64,000 nucleotides of DNA. Source: Acetobacter sp. 46_36 (GTDB lineage Bacteria; Pseudomonadota; Alphaproteobacteria; RF32; CAG-239). Below the pieces are notes generated by a model. That model did no database searches and was not told where the DNA came from. It was given only the letters and a program-made list of their open reading frames with translations. The DNA is taken from NCBI GenBank assembly GCA_001917135.1, contig MNTT01000013.1:1-64000 (forward strand). Direction: 5' to 3'. Position numbers and translations under genes: made by a program. Positions 26,029 through 35,555 of this stretch are shown in pieces. Each line of letters opens with the position of its first letter. Position 1 is the first letter of the stretch.

Positions 26029-26125
26029 AAGGCGGGCGAGGGGTGATATTTTTGTTGCAATATAAAAATATCTATGATATGTTGCCCAAAATTTTATTAA
26101 TTATGTCTAATTTAAATTATATTGT

Positions 26126-27001
26126 ATGAATTTATTATTGTTTTTACAGACGGGTTTGCTGTTTTCGGCAAACCGCTGGAAGGTTGCGGTAAGCAAGAGC
26201 AAACCGTTGTTGTGGCTGTGTGGCATATTTTATGTAATCGCGCCGCTTTTGGAAAAGCCGAATTCAATGTGGGCGGCTCCTTTGTTTTTTTATCTTTTTA
26301 TTTTAATGGCGGATTTAATGTCTGCTGATGCCGGAGGCGTGTTTGCGAACAGCGGAGAAAGATTCCGTTGTATCGTGTTTGCTACCGGTTTTACCAAAAA
26401 GGGAGGGGAACGCCGTTTGAGCGAAGGCGTGTTTATCAAAGCCAAAGGATTGCATATCGTCGATATGTTTCCGGTTACAGACTGCCGGGAAAGGCTGCTG
26501 GACGAGCGGACGCTGATTATCAAGCCCAAAGATTTCTCTTCCTGCTGTCTGTATAGTGCGGCTTATCCCAAAGGGCTGATTTTAGGCGAGGCGGTTGATG
26601 ACGCGTTAGTGTTTTTCTATAGCAAGAAAGCAAAAATGCTGCGGGTTGCAGAGCCGGGCCTGCTTGGCAAAGTTTCGGGGATTGCCGGCGTTGCGGCGGG
26701 AGATGAAATGATGTCCGATTTTTGGGGCGAGGCGACATACGTTGAGCTTGATGGCGGAGAGAGTATTGACGCGGCCGAGTACGACAGTTTTTGCGACGCG
26801 TATCGCGTTGATGAAACACGATTTCTCCGCGCCGAACAAAACGACGGTTCATGTCTGGTGTTTGAGGCTTTATTTTCCAATGGTGAAGCGGTTGCGGCGT
26901 TTCGGGTTGAAAATGTGCCGGAAATCTTTTTTGCAGACGAAAACGGCAGTCGGAAAAGGCTGCATTACGATGCGGAAAAACATGCGTATGCCGTGGCGTG
27001 A
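26126..27001 (+). CDS. Unknown protein with N-terminal membrane helices
   Basis: A 291-residue protein of no family I recognise. The N-terminal 65 residues contain two hydrophobic segments (LLLFLQTGLLFSA and MWAAPLFFYLFILMADLM, with PLLWLCGIFYVIAPLL between them). The remaining 225 residues are soluble and beta-rich, with a striking DMFPVTDCRERLLDE stretch and a C-terminal acidic region. The upstream region is AT-rich without a ribosome site, so the exact start is uncertain. It is convergent with the adhesin gene, with which it shares a terminator. Confidence 0.7.
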   Translation: MNLLLFLQTGLLFSANRWKVAVSKSKPLLWLCGIFYVIAPLLEKPNSMWAAPLFFYLFILMADLMSADAGGVFANSGERFRCIVFATGFTKKGGERRLSEGVFIKAKGLHIVDMFPVTDCRERLLDERTLIIKPKDFSSCCLYSAAYPKGLILGEAVDDALVFFYSKKAKMLRVAEPGLLGKVSGIAGVAAGDEMMSDFWGEATYVELDGGESIDAAEYDSFCDAYRVDETRFLRAEQNDGSCLVFEALFSNGEAVAAFRVENVPEIFFADENGSRKRLHYDAEKHAYAVA

Positions 27002-27016
27002 AAACAGAAAAAACAT

Positions 27017-27048
27017 AAAAAACGGAAGCATTGTGCTTCCGTTTTTTT
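27017..27048. terminator. Bidirectional intrinsic terminator
   Basis: AACGGAAGCA / TGCTTCCGTT stem with A and T runs on both sides, placed between two convergent genes. Confidence 0.9.
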
Positions 27049-27062
27049 GTTAAGAATCAGCT

Positions 27063-30000
27063 TTACCAGGAATAGGTTATTCCCATACGATAGGCCGTAT
27101 CCGCGCTGCCCCAGGCGGCACCGACATTTAACAGAACGTTGTCGTTTATCCAGTGGAAGCCGCCGAGCGCCATTGCCGTTTCGCCTTCGTACATGCCTGT
27201 ACCGAAAGAAAGCTGCGTGTTGCCGGTGGCACGGGCATTCGGTACCAGAGCCGTCATGGCAGACATGGTAGCCATGACGGCATTGAAGTCATCGCGCAGA
27301 TCATTAATGTCGCCGCTTAGCTGGTAATAACGAGAATCCAAATTGTGAATCTGGTTATCCAATCCGGCAACGGCGTCGGTTAGATTGGCGGCGCCGGAGA
27401 CGTAATGCGTGTTGGCCAGTTTTGAGGTGTTGCCGATGGCGGTATTGACTGCGGCAATGTTTTGATTGACCGTATTGCTTGATGATACGCCGTTTTGTGC
27501 GGTACCCAAATCTTCTGCCGTACCGATGTTGGAGGCGATTTCGCTGATGGCGGTGGAAATGTCTGCACCGGCTGTGGCGAGATAGTTATTGGAACCGTTG
27601 GCGTTGGTATAGTTATCGCGGTTGCCGATGGCAGAATCCAAAGATGTCAGATGATCTTCCACCGTGGTACCGTCGGCCAGGTTGCCCTGATGCTGGTCGC
27701 CCAGTTTGTCGGCGAGGCCGTGAATAGTGCCCAGGGACTGGTCTATGTTGTTGATGGCCTCAACAATCGTTTCCGGCGCATCCTCAGAACCGTTAGAAAG
27801 GTTTTTGTTGCCGACGCCGAGCTGGCTGATGTCTCCGACCGTTTCATTGACGGCATCTTCAACCCGGGTGCCGATAGTATTGTCAACCGAGGTTTGAACT
27901 TTTTTGTCAAGCCCTTCGTTGGTAACGTATTTTTCATCGGCTTTGGCAAAGATGTTTTCTTCAACCGTTGATAATTGGGAATCGGTATAGTTTTTGCTCT
28001 CCTGCAGGCTGTCTGCAATATTGCCTTCCAGCTCGGTTTTAGCGGTGTTTATGTTGCCTTGCAGTTCAGTTTTGGTATCGGAAATCGTGCCGTTTAATTC
28101 CTCTTTGGCCGTATTTACCGCCGTGTCTATCGCACCGCCTTCTTTGGTGATGTCGTTAATCTGGCCGGACAGTTCGTTTTTGGCTTGTACAAGCTCTGTT
28201 TTATCCGCTTTGCCGCTTTCCAAATTGTCAATGGCTTCCGTATTGGCGGTGATGGCGGCAGTGTTGCCGGCGACGGCGGTGTTGGTGGTTTCCAGCTTGC
28301 CGTCTAAGGCCGTAACCGTTTCGTTGGTCTTGTCGAGTTTGCTTCCAAGATTAGCCACATTTTGGTCGGTGGTTTCCAGCTTGCCGTTTAAATCGGAGAC
28401 GGTTTGATTGGTTTTGCCCAGTTCATCTTGCAGCGCCGTTACGTCGGAAGCGTCGGCTTTGCCCTTCAGGCTGTTCTCAAGACTGTCAACTTTTTTGTTG
28501 GTATCAGAAAGCGATGTTTCCAGATTGCCGACTTTTTCATTCGTGTCAGAGAGGGAGTTTTCCAAGTTGCCGACTTTTTCGCTGGTGCTGGCCAGCTCGC
28601 CGGAAACTTTATCAATATTTCCCTGCAATTCGGTTTTGGTACTTTGCAGCTCTTCATCCGTTGCGTAGGTGTTATCCAGGTTGGCAACGGTATCCTGCAA
28701 GCCGCTGATGTCGTCTTTAACCGTAGTCATGTCGTCTTTAACCGTAGCCATGTCGCTTTGCAGCTTGTTAATATCCGTTTCTGTCGTATCCAGGCGCCCG
28801 CCAAGTTCGGTTACATCCTCGGCGACATCGTTAATGCTGCCCTGCAGTTCGTCTTTGGCGGCAGTGAGTTCTTCATCGCTGGCAAAGATTTTATCCAGAC
28901 CGCCCATAACATTGTCAGTTACGGTTTGTTCCAGCTTCTCAGTCTGCTTGTTGATTTCGTCGCTGACGGCGCTGCTGACCGTATCGCCCAGCTGGTCGGT
29001 AATGGTATTCTGGACGGTTGAGGCCAGTTCGTCCTGAGAAACGTATTGCCCGTCCAGTTCTGCGGATATTTCATTCTTAATCGTATCCAGATTGTCCTTG
29101 CTGACAAATTTATTGTCGGCTTCGGTTTTGTTGTATACATCGGAAGCGTCAGCTTTGTTGTTTAACTCGTCTTTGGTGGCGTAGTTATTCAGATCGTTTT
29201 TTGATGCATACAGGCCGTCGGCGGTATCTTTGTCCAGCAGACCTTCGGTGGCTCCGGCAACGGCACTGTCAACGTAACTTTCACTGGCCAGGCCGGTGGT
29301 TGCTTCCGAAATGGCACTGTTCATATCGTCTTTTGAGACTTTGTCGGCGATTTGCGTTTCCAGAGCACCGGTTGCGGAGCCGACCGCGCCGGCGACGGCG
29401 TCATTTAATTCGCCGTCGGTAACATAGCCTTCCAGAGAATTACTGATTTCGGTTTTGGCAGAGTCAACGGCACTGTTGACGTACTCTTCAGAGGCAAGTC
29501 CTTCGGTGGCCGTATTAACGGCATCACTTATCGCGTTTTGCATTTCTTCGCCTGAAGCCAAACCTGCCAAATCTTCTTTGGTGACATAGTTGCTGCCTGC
29601 TTCCGTGACGGCATCGTTGATGGCCGTATCAATTGTCCCGCCCTCGGCTACGCTGTCGGATATGGCCTGCGTAATGTCGTCTTTGGTGGCGAAATTGCCT
29701 TCTTCAATCGCGGAAGAAACCTGTTCGCTGACGGCGTTTTGGATGGTGTCGCCTGAGGCAAGGTCTTTCGTTGCCTGATTTATGGCCTGCGTAATGCTGC
29801 CTTCTTCTTTAAGAGCGTCGGAAATTGCCGTGTTGGCGACTTCTTCGGCCGTGCTGCCGATGGTGTCGGAAATTTCGGTTTTGGCATTATTGATGGCATC
29901 ATAAACCTGGTCGCCGCTGACAAGGTTATCATGGCCGTTGCCGATGCCTTCGCTTGTGTCTGTGGCTTTGTCTATGGCTGACTTTATGGAACCGCCGCTT

Positions 30001-30656
30001 TCAAGGGCCGTTTCTATGCCGATGTTAATGCGGTTGTTGGTGAAGGTATAAATTTGTCCGCCACTTTCCAGCGCCGTATTCAGGTTGCTGTTAAAGACGG
30101 AAGTTGCCGTATTTCTGACGTTGGCTTCCAGCCCGGTTCCAGAGTATGTGGTGCCGGAAGATATGTTGTTTATTTTTGTATTTTGTTCGTCTTGTTCTTC
30201 TTCAAGAGCGGCAATGTCATTGCTGTTTTGGTCAATTTTTCCTTCATTTGTGGTGATGCGATTGGACAGTTCGGTAACCGTTGTGGTATCGGCTTTGAGT
30301 GCCAACTCGCTTTCAACAGTTTTGCTCAAATTGTCGACGGCTGTTTTGGCTTCGGACGCCTGAGTTTTGGCTGTGGTAGCGTCTTCCTGTGTGGTACGCA
30401 GATTGGCCGCGGTGGCATAAGCGGTATTGCCAATCATATTGATACTGTTTTGCAGAGTGGTAAGGTCGCTATTTGTCAGGTAATTGATTTGGGTATAGCT
30501 TGATCCGGATTCATCGCTGGCAATCCATCCGGTTCCTTTATTAAACTGAATGGATTCAAAAGTGTCTTCCTCATTATTTGTTGTCTGGGCATGGACAATT
30601 GAGGCCGTACTTAACAAGCAAATAGCGGTTCCTGCCAGTAAGATATTTTTGTTCAT
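27063..30656 (-). CDS. Trimeric autotransporter adhesin (YadA-like)
   Basis: An 1197-residue surface protein. It begins with a Sec signal peptide (ILLAGTAICLLSTASIVHAQ). A very long coiled-coil stalk follows, rich in Asn/Asp/Thr/Ser/Ala with heptad spacing and repeated phrases such as LASESYVDSAV, KDDITQAISDSV, DKVSKDDMNSAIS, NLENSLSDTNEKVG and LETTDQNVANLGSKLD. The last 75 residues are the membrane anchor (ALVPNARATGNTQLSFG, GETAMALGGFHWINDNVLL, NVGAAWGSADTAYRMGITYSW), with the aromatic C-terminus of outer-membrane beta-barrels. Such proteins trimerise, anchor in the outer membrane and mediate adhesion. No head domain is obvious, so it is mainly stalk. It is the largest gene in the window and transcribed divergently from uvrB. 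Confidence 0.94.
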   Translation of the reverse strand: MNKNILLAGTAICLLSTASIVHAQTTNNEEDTFESIQFNKGTGWIASDESGSSYTQINYLTNSDLTTLQNSINMIGNTAYATAANLRTTQEDATTAKTQASEAKTAVDNLSKTVESELALKADTTTVTELSNRITTNEGKIDQNSNDIAALEEEQDEQNTKINNISSGTTYSGTGLEANVRNTATSVFNSNLNTALESGGQIYTFTNNRINIGIETALESGGSIKSAIDKATDTSEGIGNGHDNLVSGDQVYDAINNAKTEISDTIGSTAEEVANTAISDALKEEGSITQAINQATKDLASGDTIQNAVSEQVSSAIEEGNFATKDDITQAISDSVAEGGTIDTAINDAVTEAGSNYVTKEDLAGLASGEEMQNAISDAVNTATEGLASEEYVNSAVDSAKTEISNSLEGYVTDGELNDAVAGAVGSATGALETQIADKVSKDDMNSAISEATTGLASESYVDSAVAGATEGLLDKDTADGLYASKNDLNNYATKDELNNKADASDVYNKTEADNKFVSKDNLDTIKNEISAELDGQYVSQDELASTVQNTITDQLGDTVSSAVSDEINKQTEKLEQTVTDNVMGGLDKIFASDEELTAAKDELQGSINDVAEDVTELGGRLDTTETDINKLQSDMATVKDDMTTVKDDISGLQDTVANLDNTYATDEELQSTKTELQGNIDKVSGELASTSEKVGNLENSLSDTNEKVGNLETSLSDTNKKVDSLENSLKGKADASDVTALQDELGKTNQTVSDLNGKLETTDQNVANLGSKLDKTNETVTALDGKLETTNTAVAGNTAAITANTEAIDNLESGKADKTELVQAKNELSGQINDITKEGGAIDTAVNTAKEELNGTISDTKTELQGNINTAKTELEGNIADSLQESKNYTDSQLSTVEENIFAKADEKYVTNEGLDKKVQTSVDNTIGTRVEDAVNETVGDISQLGVGNKNLSNGSEDAPETIVEAINNIDQSLGTIHGLADKLGDQHQGNLADGTTVEDHLTSLDSAIGNRDNYTNANGSNNYLATAGADISTAISEIASNIGTAEDLGTAQNGVSSSNTVNQNIAAVNTAIGNTSKLANTHYVSGAANLTDAVAGLDNQIHNLDSRYYQLSGDINDLRDDFNAVMATMSAMTALVPNARATGNTQLSFGTGMYEGETAMALGGFHWINDNVLLNVGAAWGSADTAYRMGITYSW

Positions 30657-30716
30657 GGTTTTGTCCTTTGATATAGGTTGCCTTTGTTTTTTGGAGTGTG
30701 TCGTGCTGATTTTTTG

Positions 30717-30829
30717 GGGTCGTTTAAAATATACATCTTTAGTTTTATTTACGTTTTTTTAACTGATTGATTGTTATAAAAATAAAGAAACAGTTCTGTT
30801 GATTTTAAACGACCCTTTTTTTTCAGCAG
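30717..30829 (+). ncRNA. Hairpin element A: 14-bp inverted repeat, T8 run and CAGCAG tail
   Basis: GGGTCGTTTAAAAT (30717-30730) and ATTTTAAACGACCC (30802-30815) are perfect inverted repeats separated by 71 bases; TTTTTTTT and CAGCAG (30824-30829) follow. A second, related copy is at 47839-47946. It resembles a terminator with a large loop and lies between the divergent adhesin and uvrB genes, so its role could be in either direction. Confidence 0.6.
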
Positions 30830-30959
30830 TCCGGATTGTTCGCAAGGGTAAGGAATACAAGAATGTAAGAACCAGTGCGAAAAAAACTGTACAGTAAGGG
30901 AAATATTAAAACTGAGAAGAAAAACGGCGAAAGCAGGGAATGGCTGGTTTTTATATCTA

Positions 30960-30989
30960 TTGACTTTTGGGGGCAGACGGCGCTATATA
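30960..30989 (+). promoter_or_regulatory. Sigma-70-type promoter of uvrB
   Basis: TTGACT (30960-30965) and TATATA (30984-30989) are separated by 18 bp (17 bp to CTATAT). The start codon at 30997 is eight bases beyond the -10, which predicts a leaderless transcript. No clear LexA box is present. Confidence 0.75.
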
Positions 30990-30996
30990 TACCTCT

Positions 30997-32988
30997 ATGA
31001 GCAATCAATTTGAAGTGGTCAGCCCGTTTGAGCCGTCGGGAGACCAGCCGGAAGCAATCAGGCAACTGTGCGACGGCCTGAGAAGAGGCGAAAGAAACCA
31101 AGTTCTGCTGGGCGTTACCGGTTCGGGCAAGACCTTTACCATGGCCAAAATCATTGAGGAGATGAAGAAGCCGACGCTGATTATGGCGCCGAACAAAATT
31201 CTTGCGGCGCAGCTGTATGCGGAGATGAAAGAGTTTTTTCCGCACAACCATGTTGAGTATTTCGTATCCTACTACGACTATTATCAGCCGGAAGCATATA
31301 TTCCGAAGACTGATACCTATATTGAAAAAGATTCTGCGATTAACGAGCAGATTGACCGGATGCGGCACGGAGCGACGCGTAACGTTTTGGAAGAGAAAGA
31401 CGTGATTATCGTGGCGTCGGTGTCATGCATTTACGGTTTGGGAAGCATGGAATCGTATTCGGCGATGGCGTTTTCGCTTAAAAAAGGCGACTGCATTGAG
31501 CCGAAAGAAATCTATAAAAATCTGGCGTTGCTGCAATATGAGCGCAATCAGGCGAATTTCGTGCGTTCTACGTTCCGGGTTAAGGGCGATACGCTGGATA
31601 TCTTTCCGGCGCACTACGAAGACCGCGGGTGGCGGGTATCTTTCTTTGGCGACGAGATTGAGAAAATCAGCGAGTTTGACGTTTTGACCGGCAAAAAAAC
31701 CGCGGATTTGGAAGAGATTACGATTTATCCGGCGAACCATTATGTTACGCCGCGTCCGGCGCTGTCGCAGGCGATGATGCACATTAAGGAAGATCTGGCT
31801 TTGCGGCTTGACGAGCTGAGGCGCGACAACAAGCTGGTGGAGGCGCAGCGGCTGGAGCAGCGGACGCGGTTTGACCTGGAGATGATGGAAACGACCGGGC
31901 ACTGCAAAGGGATTGAAAATTATTCACGCTATCTGACCGGACGTGCGCCGGGCGAGCCGCCGCCGACGCTGTTTGAGTATTTTCCGAAAGACGCGCTGCT
32001 GTTTATTGACGAGAGCCACATTTCGGTGCCGCAAATCGGCGGCATGTATCGCGGCGACCGCAACCGCAAATCCACGCTGGCTGATTACGGGTTCCGGCTG
32101 CCGTCGTGCGTGGACAACCGGCCGTTGAAGTTTGAGGAATGGGACAGGTTCCGCGCGCCGACGATTTTCGTTTCGGCGACGCCCGGCGACTGGGAACTGG
32201 AACAGAGCCACGGCGTGTTTGCCGAGCAGGTTATCCGCCCGACGGGGCTGATGGATCCGGTCTGCGTGGTCAAGCCGGTGGAAGACCAGGTTGACGATTT
32301 GATGGCGGAATGCCGCAAGGTGATTGCCAAGGGCGAGCGGGCGCTGGTTACGACGCTGACGAAAAAGATGGCGGAGGATTTGACCGAATATCTTAAGGAA
32401 AACGGGATTAAAGTGCGGTATCTGCATTCGGATATTGATACGCTGGAACGCATTGAGATTATCCGTGACCTGCGGCAGGGCGTGTTTGACGTACTGGTCG
32501 GGATTAACCTGCTGCGCGAGGGGCTTGACATTCCCGAGTGTTCGCTGGTGGCTATTCTCGACGCGGACAAAGAGGGGTTTTTACGCTCGACGCGGTCGCT
32601 GATTCAGACCATCGGGCGGGCGGCGCGCAATGCCGAGGGGCGCGTGGTGCTGTATGCCGACAAGATGACGGATTCAATTAAGTTTGCACTGGACGAGACC
32701 GAGCGGCGGCGCAAGAAACAGTTTCAATATAACCTGGAGCACGGGATTACGCCGAAGACGATTAAAAAGGCGATTTCGTCAGTATTGCAGACGATGACCG
32801 AGGCAGAGGGCGACAAGGAGCTGACGGCGCCGATTGCCCGCGACAGGATTGAAAACATCGCCAAAGAAATCAAGCGGCTGACCAGGGAAATGAAACAATA
32901 CGCGGCGGATTTGGAATTTGAACAGGCGATGAAGTGCCGCGACGAAATCAAACGGCTGGAATCCATCCGGCTGGTCGTGGAGGATTAG
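30997..32988 (+). CDS. uvrB: Excinuclease ABC subunit UvrB
   Basis: About 663 residues, the usual length, acting in the damage-recognition step of nucleotide excision repair. The ATG at 30997 is chosen because MSNQFEVVSPFEPSGDQP is the standard start; a TTG 30 bases upstream is inside the promoter. It has the Walker A GVTGSGKTFTMA, the DNA-probing hairpin YYDYYQPEAYIP, DESH and the helicase motifs (VSATPGDWELEQS, LVGINLLREGLDIPE, QTIGRAARN), and the C-terminal UVR domain (EQAMKCRDEIKRLE). No ribosome-binding site precedes the ATG. UvrA and UvrC genes are not in the window. Confidence 0.97.
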   Translation: MSNQFEVVSPFEPSGDQPEAIRQLCDGLRRGERNQVLLGVTGSGKTFTMAKIIEEMKKPTLIMAPNKILAAQLYAEMKEFFPHNHVEYFVSYYDYYQPEAYIPKTDTYIEKDSAINEQIDRMRHGATRNVLEEKDVIIVASVSCIYGLGSMESYSAMAFSLKKGDCIEPKEIYKNLALLQYERNQANFVRSTFRVKGDTLDIFPAHYEDRGWRVSFFGDEIEKISEFDVLTGKKTADLEEITIYPANHYVTPRPALSQAMMHIKEDLALRLDELRRDNKLVEAQRLEQRTRFDLEMMETTGHCKGIENYSRYLTGRAPGEPPPTLFEYFPKDALLFIDESHISVPQIGGMYRGDRNRKSTLADYGFRLPSCVDNRPLKFEEWDRFRAPTIFVSATPGDWELEQSHGVFAEQVIRPTGLMDPVCVVKPVEDQVDDLMAECRKVIAKGERALVTTLTKKMAEDLTEYLKENGIKVRYLHSDIDTLERIEIIRDLRQGVFDVLVGINLLREGLDIPECSLVAILDADKEGFLRSTRSLIQTIGRAARNAEGRVVLYADKMTDSIKFALDETERRRKKQFQYNLEHGITPKTIKKAISSVLQTMTEAEGDKELTAPIARDRIENIAKEIKRLTREMKQYAADLEFEQAMKCRDEIKRLESIRLVVED

Positions 32989-33030
32989 GAACCGGCCGCG
33001 GAAGACACGGAAACGGGGCTGAACGGCATT

Positions 33031-33206
33031 GCGGCAGAACAACGGGTTTGCGGCAGAGTAGAAAGGCTGGCAGAGCAACGTGGCAGAACAACGGGGTTGT
33101 GGCAGAGCAGAAAGGCTGGCAGAGCAGCGGGGCGCAGAACAACAGGTTTCGCAGCAGAGCAGAAAGGCAGGCAGAGCAATGCGGCAGAACAGCAAGTTTG
33201 CGGCAG
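33031..33206. repeat. About 50 bp tandem array, 3.5 copies
   Basis: Units of the form GCGGCAGAACAACGGGTTTG start at 33031, 33080, 33131 and 33181 (steps of 49-51 bp). The array is in the spacer between convergent uvrB and argS. Confidence 0.9.
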
Positions 33207-33252
33207 CTCCGGGTGTTCCGATGTGGGAGCAGGGCAGGCGTTGCATCTTTTG

Positions 33253-35049
33253 TTACATTTTTTCCGGCGCTTTGAAACCCAGAATGTTAATGCATATATC
33301 CAAAACTTTCAGTGTCAGGGTAATCAGCGCAACGAGCGACCGCAGGGTCGTTTTATCCTCTTCTGCCAAAATCTTTTTATCGTGGTAGAAGACGTTGAAC
33401 TTGTTGGAAATCTCGTACACATACGAACAGATGATGGAGGGGGCATCTTTTTTGAGCGCTTCGCCAAGCGTGTGGCTGAAACGGGTCAGCGTCAGAGCCA
33501 GGTCGCGTTCGCTGGCAGTGGTGAAAGCGGCAAAACGGCAGGCGGTTCCGGATGCCGTTGTGCCGGACGAAACCGCAGCGGCAATCTCCGGATGGCGTTC
33601 CTTAAGTTTGGCAAGAATGGACTTTATCCGCACCATGGTATAAAGGATATACGGCCCGGTATTGCCTTCAAACGAGGCAAACTTGTCAATGTCAAAAATA
33701 TAATTGCTTTCGCAAGGGTTCATCAGGTCGCCGTATTTGATGGCGGCGAGGCCGATGGCCTGTTTCAACTGCCGCAGTTCGGCTGCGGGCATTTCCTCTT
33801 CGCCTTTAATCGCAACTTTGCTTTCTACCGTATCCAGCAGTTCGGAAAGTTTCATCGTGCCGCCGGAACGGGTTTTGAAGGGTTTGCCGTCTTTGCCGTT
33901 GACGGTGCCGAAACCGATGAACGTCAGTTCGGTTTCGGGGCGGATTACGCCGGTTTTGCGGGCGCAGCGGAAAACGCGCTCAAAATGCAGCGCCTGGCGT
34001 TTGTCGACAACATACATGACGCGGTCCGGGCGGAAATCCCGTTCGCGCTGGACGAGGGTGGCAAGGTCGGTCGTTTCATAAATTGCGCTGCCGTCGGATT
34101 TCAAAATAATGCACGGCGGGATTGGCGCGGTATCGCTTTCTTCTTTGACATCTACGACGAGAGCCCCTTCGCTTTCATAGGCGAGCCCTTTGCCTTTCAT
34201 CATCCTGACCATATCGGGAATAAAAGGGTCGGCATCGCTTTCGCCGAGCCAGAGGTCAAAGTCGACGTCCAGCCGCGCATAGTTGCGCTTTAAGTCGGGA
34301 ACGGAAACGCCGACGATATGGCGCAGCAGGGCGCGGTAACCGCGGCGTCCGGACTGCATTTCCTGCGTGGCGGCGCGGGCGGCGGCCAGATAGGCTTCGT
34401 CTTCTTTGGATTTGGCGGAAGCAAAAGGATAAATCTGCTCCAAATCTGCCAGAGTGAACGGCGCTTCCTGCGGGTAGTCCCCGGCATAATTTTCGTCAAA
34501 ATACGGCAATTCCGGATGACGGAGGGAGAGTTCGTGAATAATCAGCCCCATTTGCAGTCCCCAGTCGCCCAAGTGCGCATCGGCAATGACCTTGTTGCCG
34601 GCAAAACGGTTCAGGCGCTTTAAGCATTCGCCGATAACGGCCGAGCGCAGATGCCCGACATGCAGCGGTTTGGCAACGTTCGGCCCGCCGTAGTCAATGA
34701 CGACGGTGCGGGGATTTTCAACCTTGGCAAAGCCGCAGTTTTCGCTCTGGCTCATTTCTTCCAGATAACAGGCGATGAATTCGTCTTTGACGGTGATGTT
34801 GATAAATCCGGGGGCGACGACGGAAACGGTTGCGACGACATCGTTGGCAGGCAGTGCCGCAGCCACGTCATCGGCGATTGCCAGCGGAGCTTTGCGATAT
34901 TGTTTGGCGGCGGACATGGCGCCGTTGCACTGAAACTGGCATAAGTCCGGGCGAGCCGAAACGACAACGCGCCCCAAGGCGGCGTCATAACCGGCAGCGG
35001 AAAAACCCGCGGAAAAAATGTCGCTTAATTTGTCAATAACCGTTTGCAC
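33253..35049 (-). CDS. argS: Arginyl-tRNA synthetase
   Basis: A 598-residue class I aminoacyl-tRNA synthetase. It has the ArgS N-terminal domain (QCNGAMSAAKQYRKAP), the HVGH-type signature in YGGPNVAKPLHVGHLRSAVIGE near residue 130, the arginine-pocket region, and the C-terminal anticodon-binding domain ending in a DALRR-like segment (LRSLVALITLTLKVLDICINILG). The class I KMSKS sequence is replaced by a GTMKLSEL-type segment, which is common in ArgS. The start at 35049 fits the family start. It is convergent with uvrB. Confidence 0.96.
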   Translation of the reverse strand: MQTVIDKLSDIFSAGFSAAGYDAALGRVVVSARPDLCQFQCNGAMSAAKQYRKAPLAIADDVAAALPANDVVATVSVVAPGFINITVKDEFIACYLEEMSQSENCGFAKVENPRTVVIDYGGPNVAKPLHVGHLRSAVIGECLKRLNRFAGNKVIADAHLGDWGLQMGLIIHELSLRHPELPYFDENYAGDYPQEAPFTLADLEQIYPFASAKSKEDEAYLAAARAATQEMQSGRRGYRALLRHIVGVSVPDLKRNYARLDVDFDLWLGESDADPFIPDMVRMMKGKGLAYESEGALVVDVKEESDTAPIPPCIILKSDGSAIYETTDLATLVQRERDFRPDRVMYVVDKRQALHFERVFRCARKTGVIRPETELTFIGFGTVNGKDGKPFKTRSGGTMKLSELLDTVESKVAIKGEEEMPAAELRQLKQAIGLAAIKYGDLMNPCESNYIFDIDKFASFEGNTGPYILYTMVRIKSILAKLKERHPEIAAAVSSGTTASGTACRFAAFTTASERDLALTLTRFSHTLGEALKKDAPSIICSYVYEISNKFNVFYHDKKILAEEDKTTLRSLVALITLTLKVLDICINILGFKAPEKM

Positions 35050-35555
35050 GAAAGGTCTCCTTCAGATGGGGTGGATTTTTGGGGGATATTAAGGCGACGG
35101 GAACGTTTTGTCAAGGGGAAATGCGGGAATGGCAAGAGAGAGGGGCCGGCAAAGCGGCATGGCGGCGGGAGCATTTTGAAACGGCGGCGCGTGGAGTATT
35201 GGAAACGGCAGAGGGACGGGTGTGTTTTGAGACGGCGGCGTTATGTTGTGGATAGAACACCGCGAGCCTTGCCAAGCGGCGGCGGATTTGGCAAAATTAC
35301 ATCTCGGGCATTGCAGAAAAGAAAACCCGACACTATATAGAACTAATCCATACAGAGGGAAAGTGCATCCATACGGGAGAGCAGCCTCCTTTGCAAAGGA
35401 TACTAAAACAGGTGCGCGGGTGCCGGTTTTTTCGAACGGGAAAGCAGAGCCGCGTGCCGCCAGGACAGGGGCGCGGGCGCTGGCTTTTTTGAACGGGAGA
35501 GCAGGGCAGCGTGCCGGTTTAGCAGTTTGTTTGAGCAATTCATAAGGATATTATA
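35050..35555. other. Divergent spacer between argS and lon with degenerate repeats
   Basis: About 500 bases without a credible gene. A 57-bp unit (CAGGTGCGCGGGTGCCGG, then CGAACGGGAAAGCAG) is present twice (35408 and 35465), with a fainter third copy near 35370. A shorter degenerate G-rich repeat of about 40 bp lies at 35165-35245. No clear promoter consensus is apparent to me. Confidence 0.6.

Noticed and set aside
30717..30829. Integron attC site
   Set aside because: The element lacks the RYYYAAC and GTTRRRY core sites and no integrase gene is present.
30830..30960. Possible LexA box upstream of uvrB
   Set aside because: GAAT and GAAC words are present, but none has the GTTC/GAAC-N7 spacing of the alphaproteobacterial box.
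35243..35545. A 100-codon plus-strand frame between argS and lon
   Set aside because: It overlaps the degenerate repeats, has no ribosome site and no recognisable domain.
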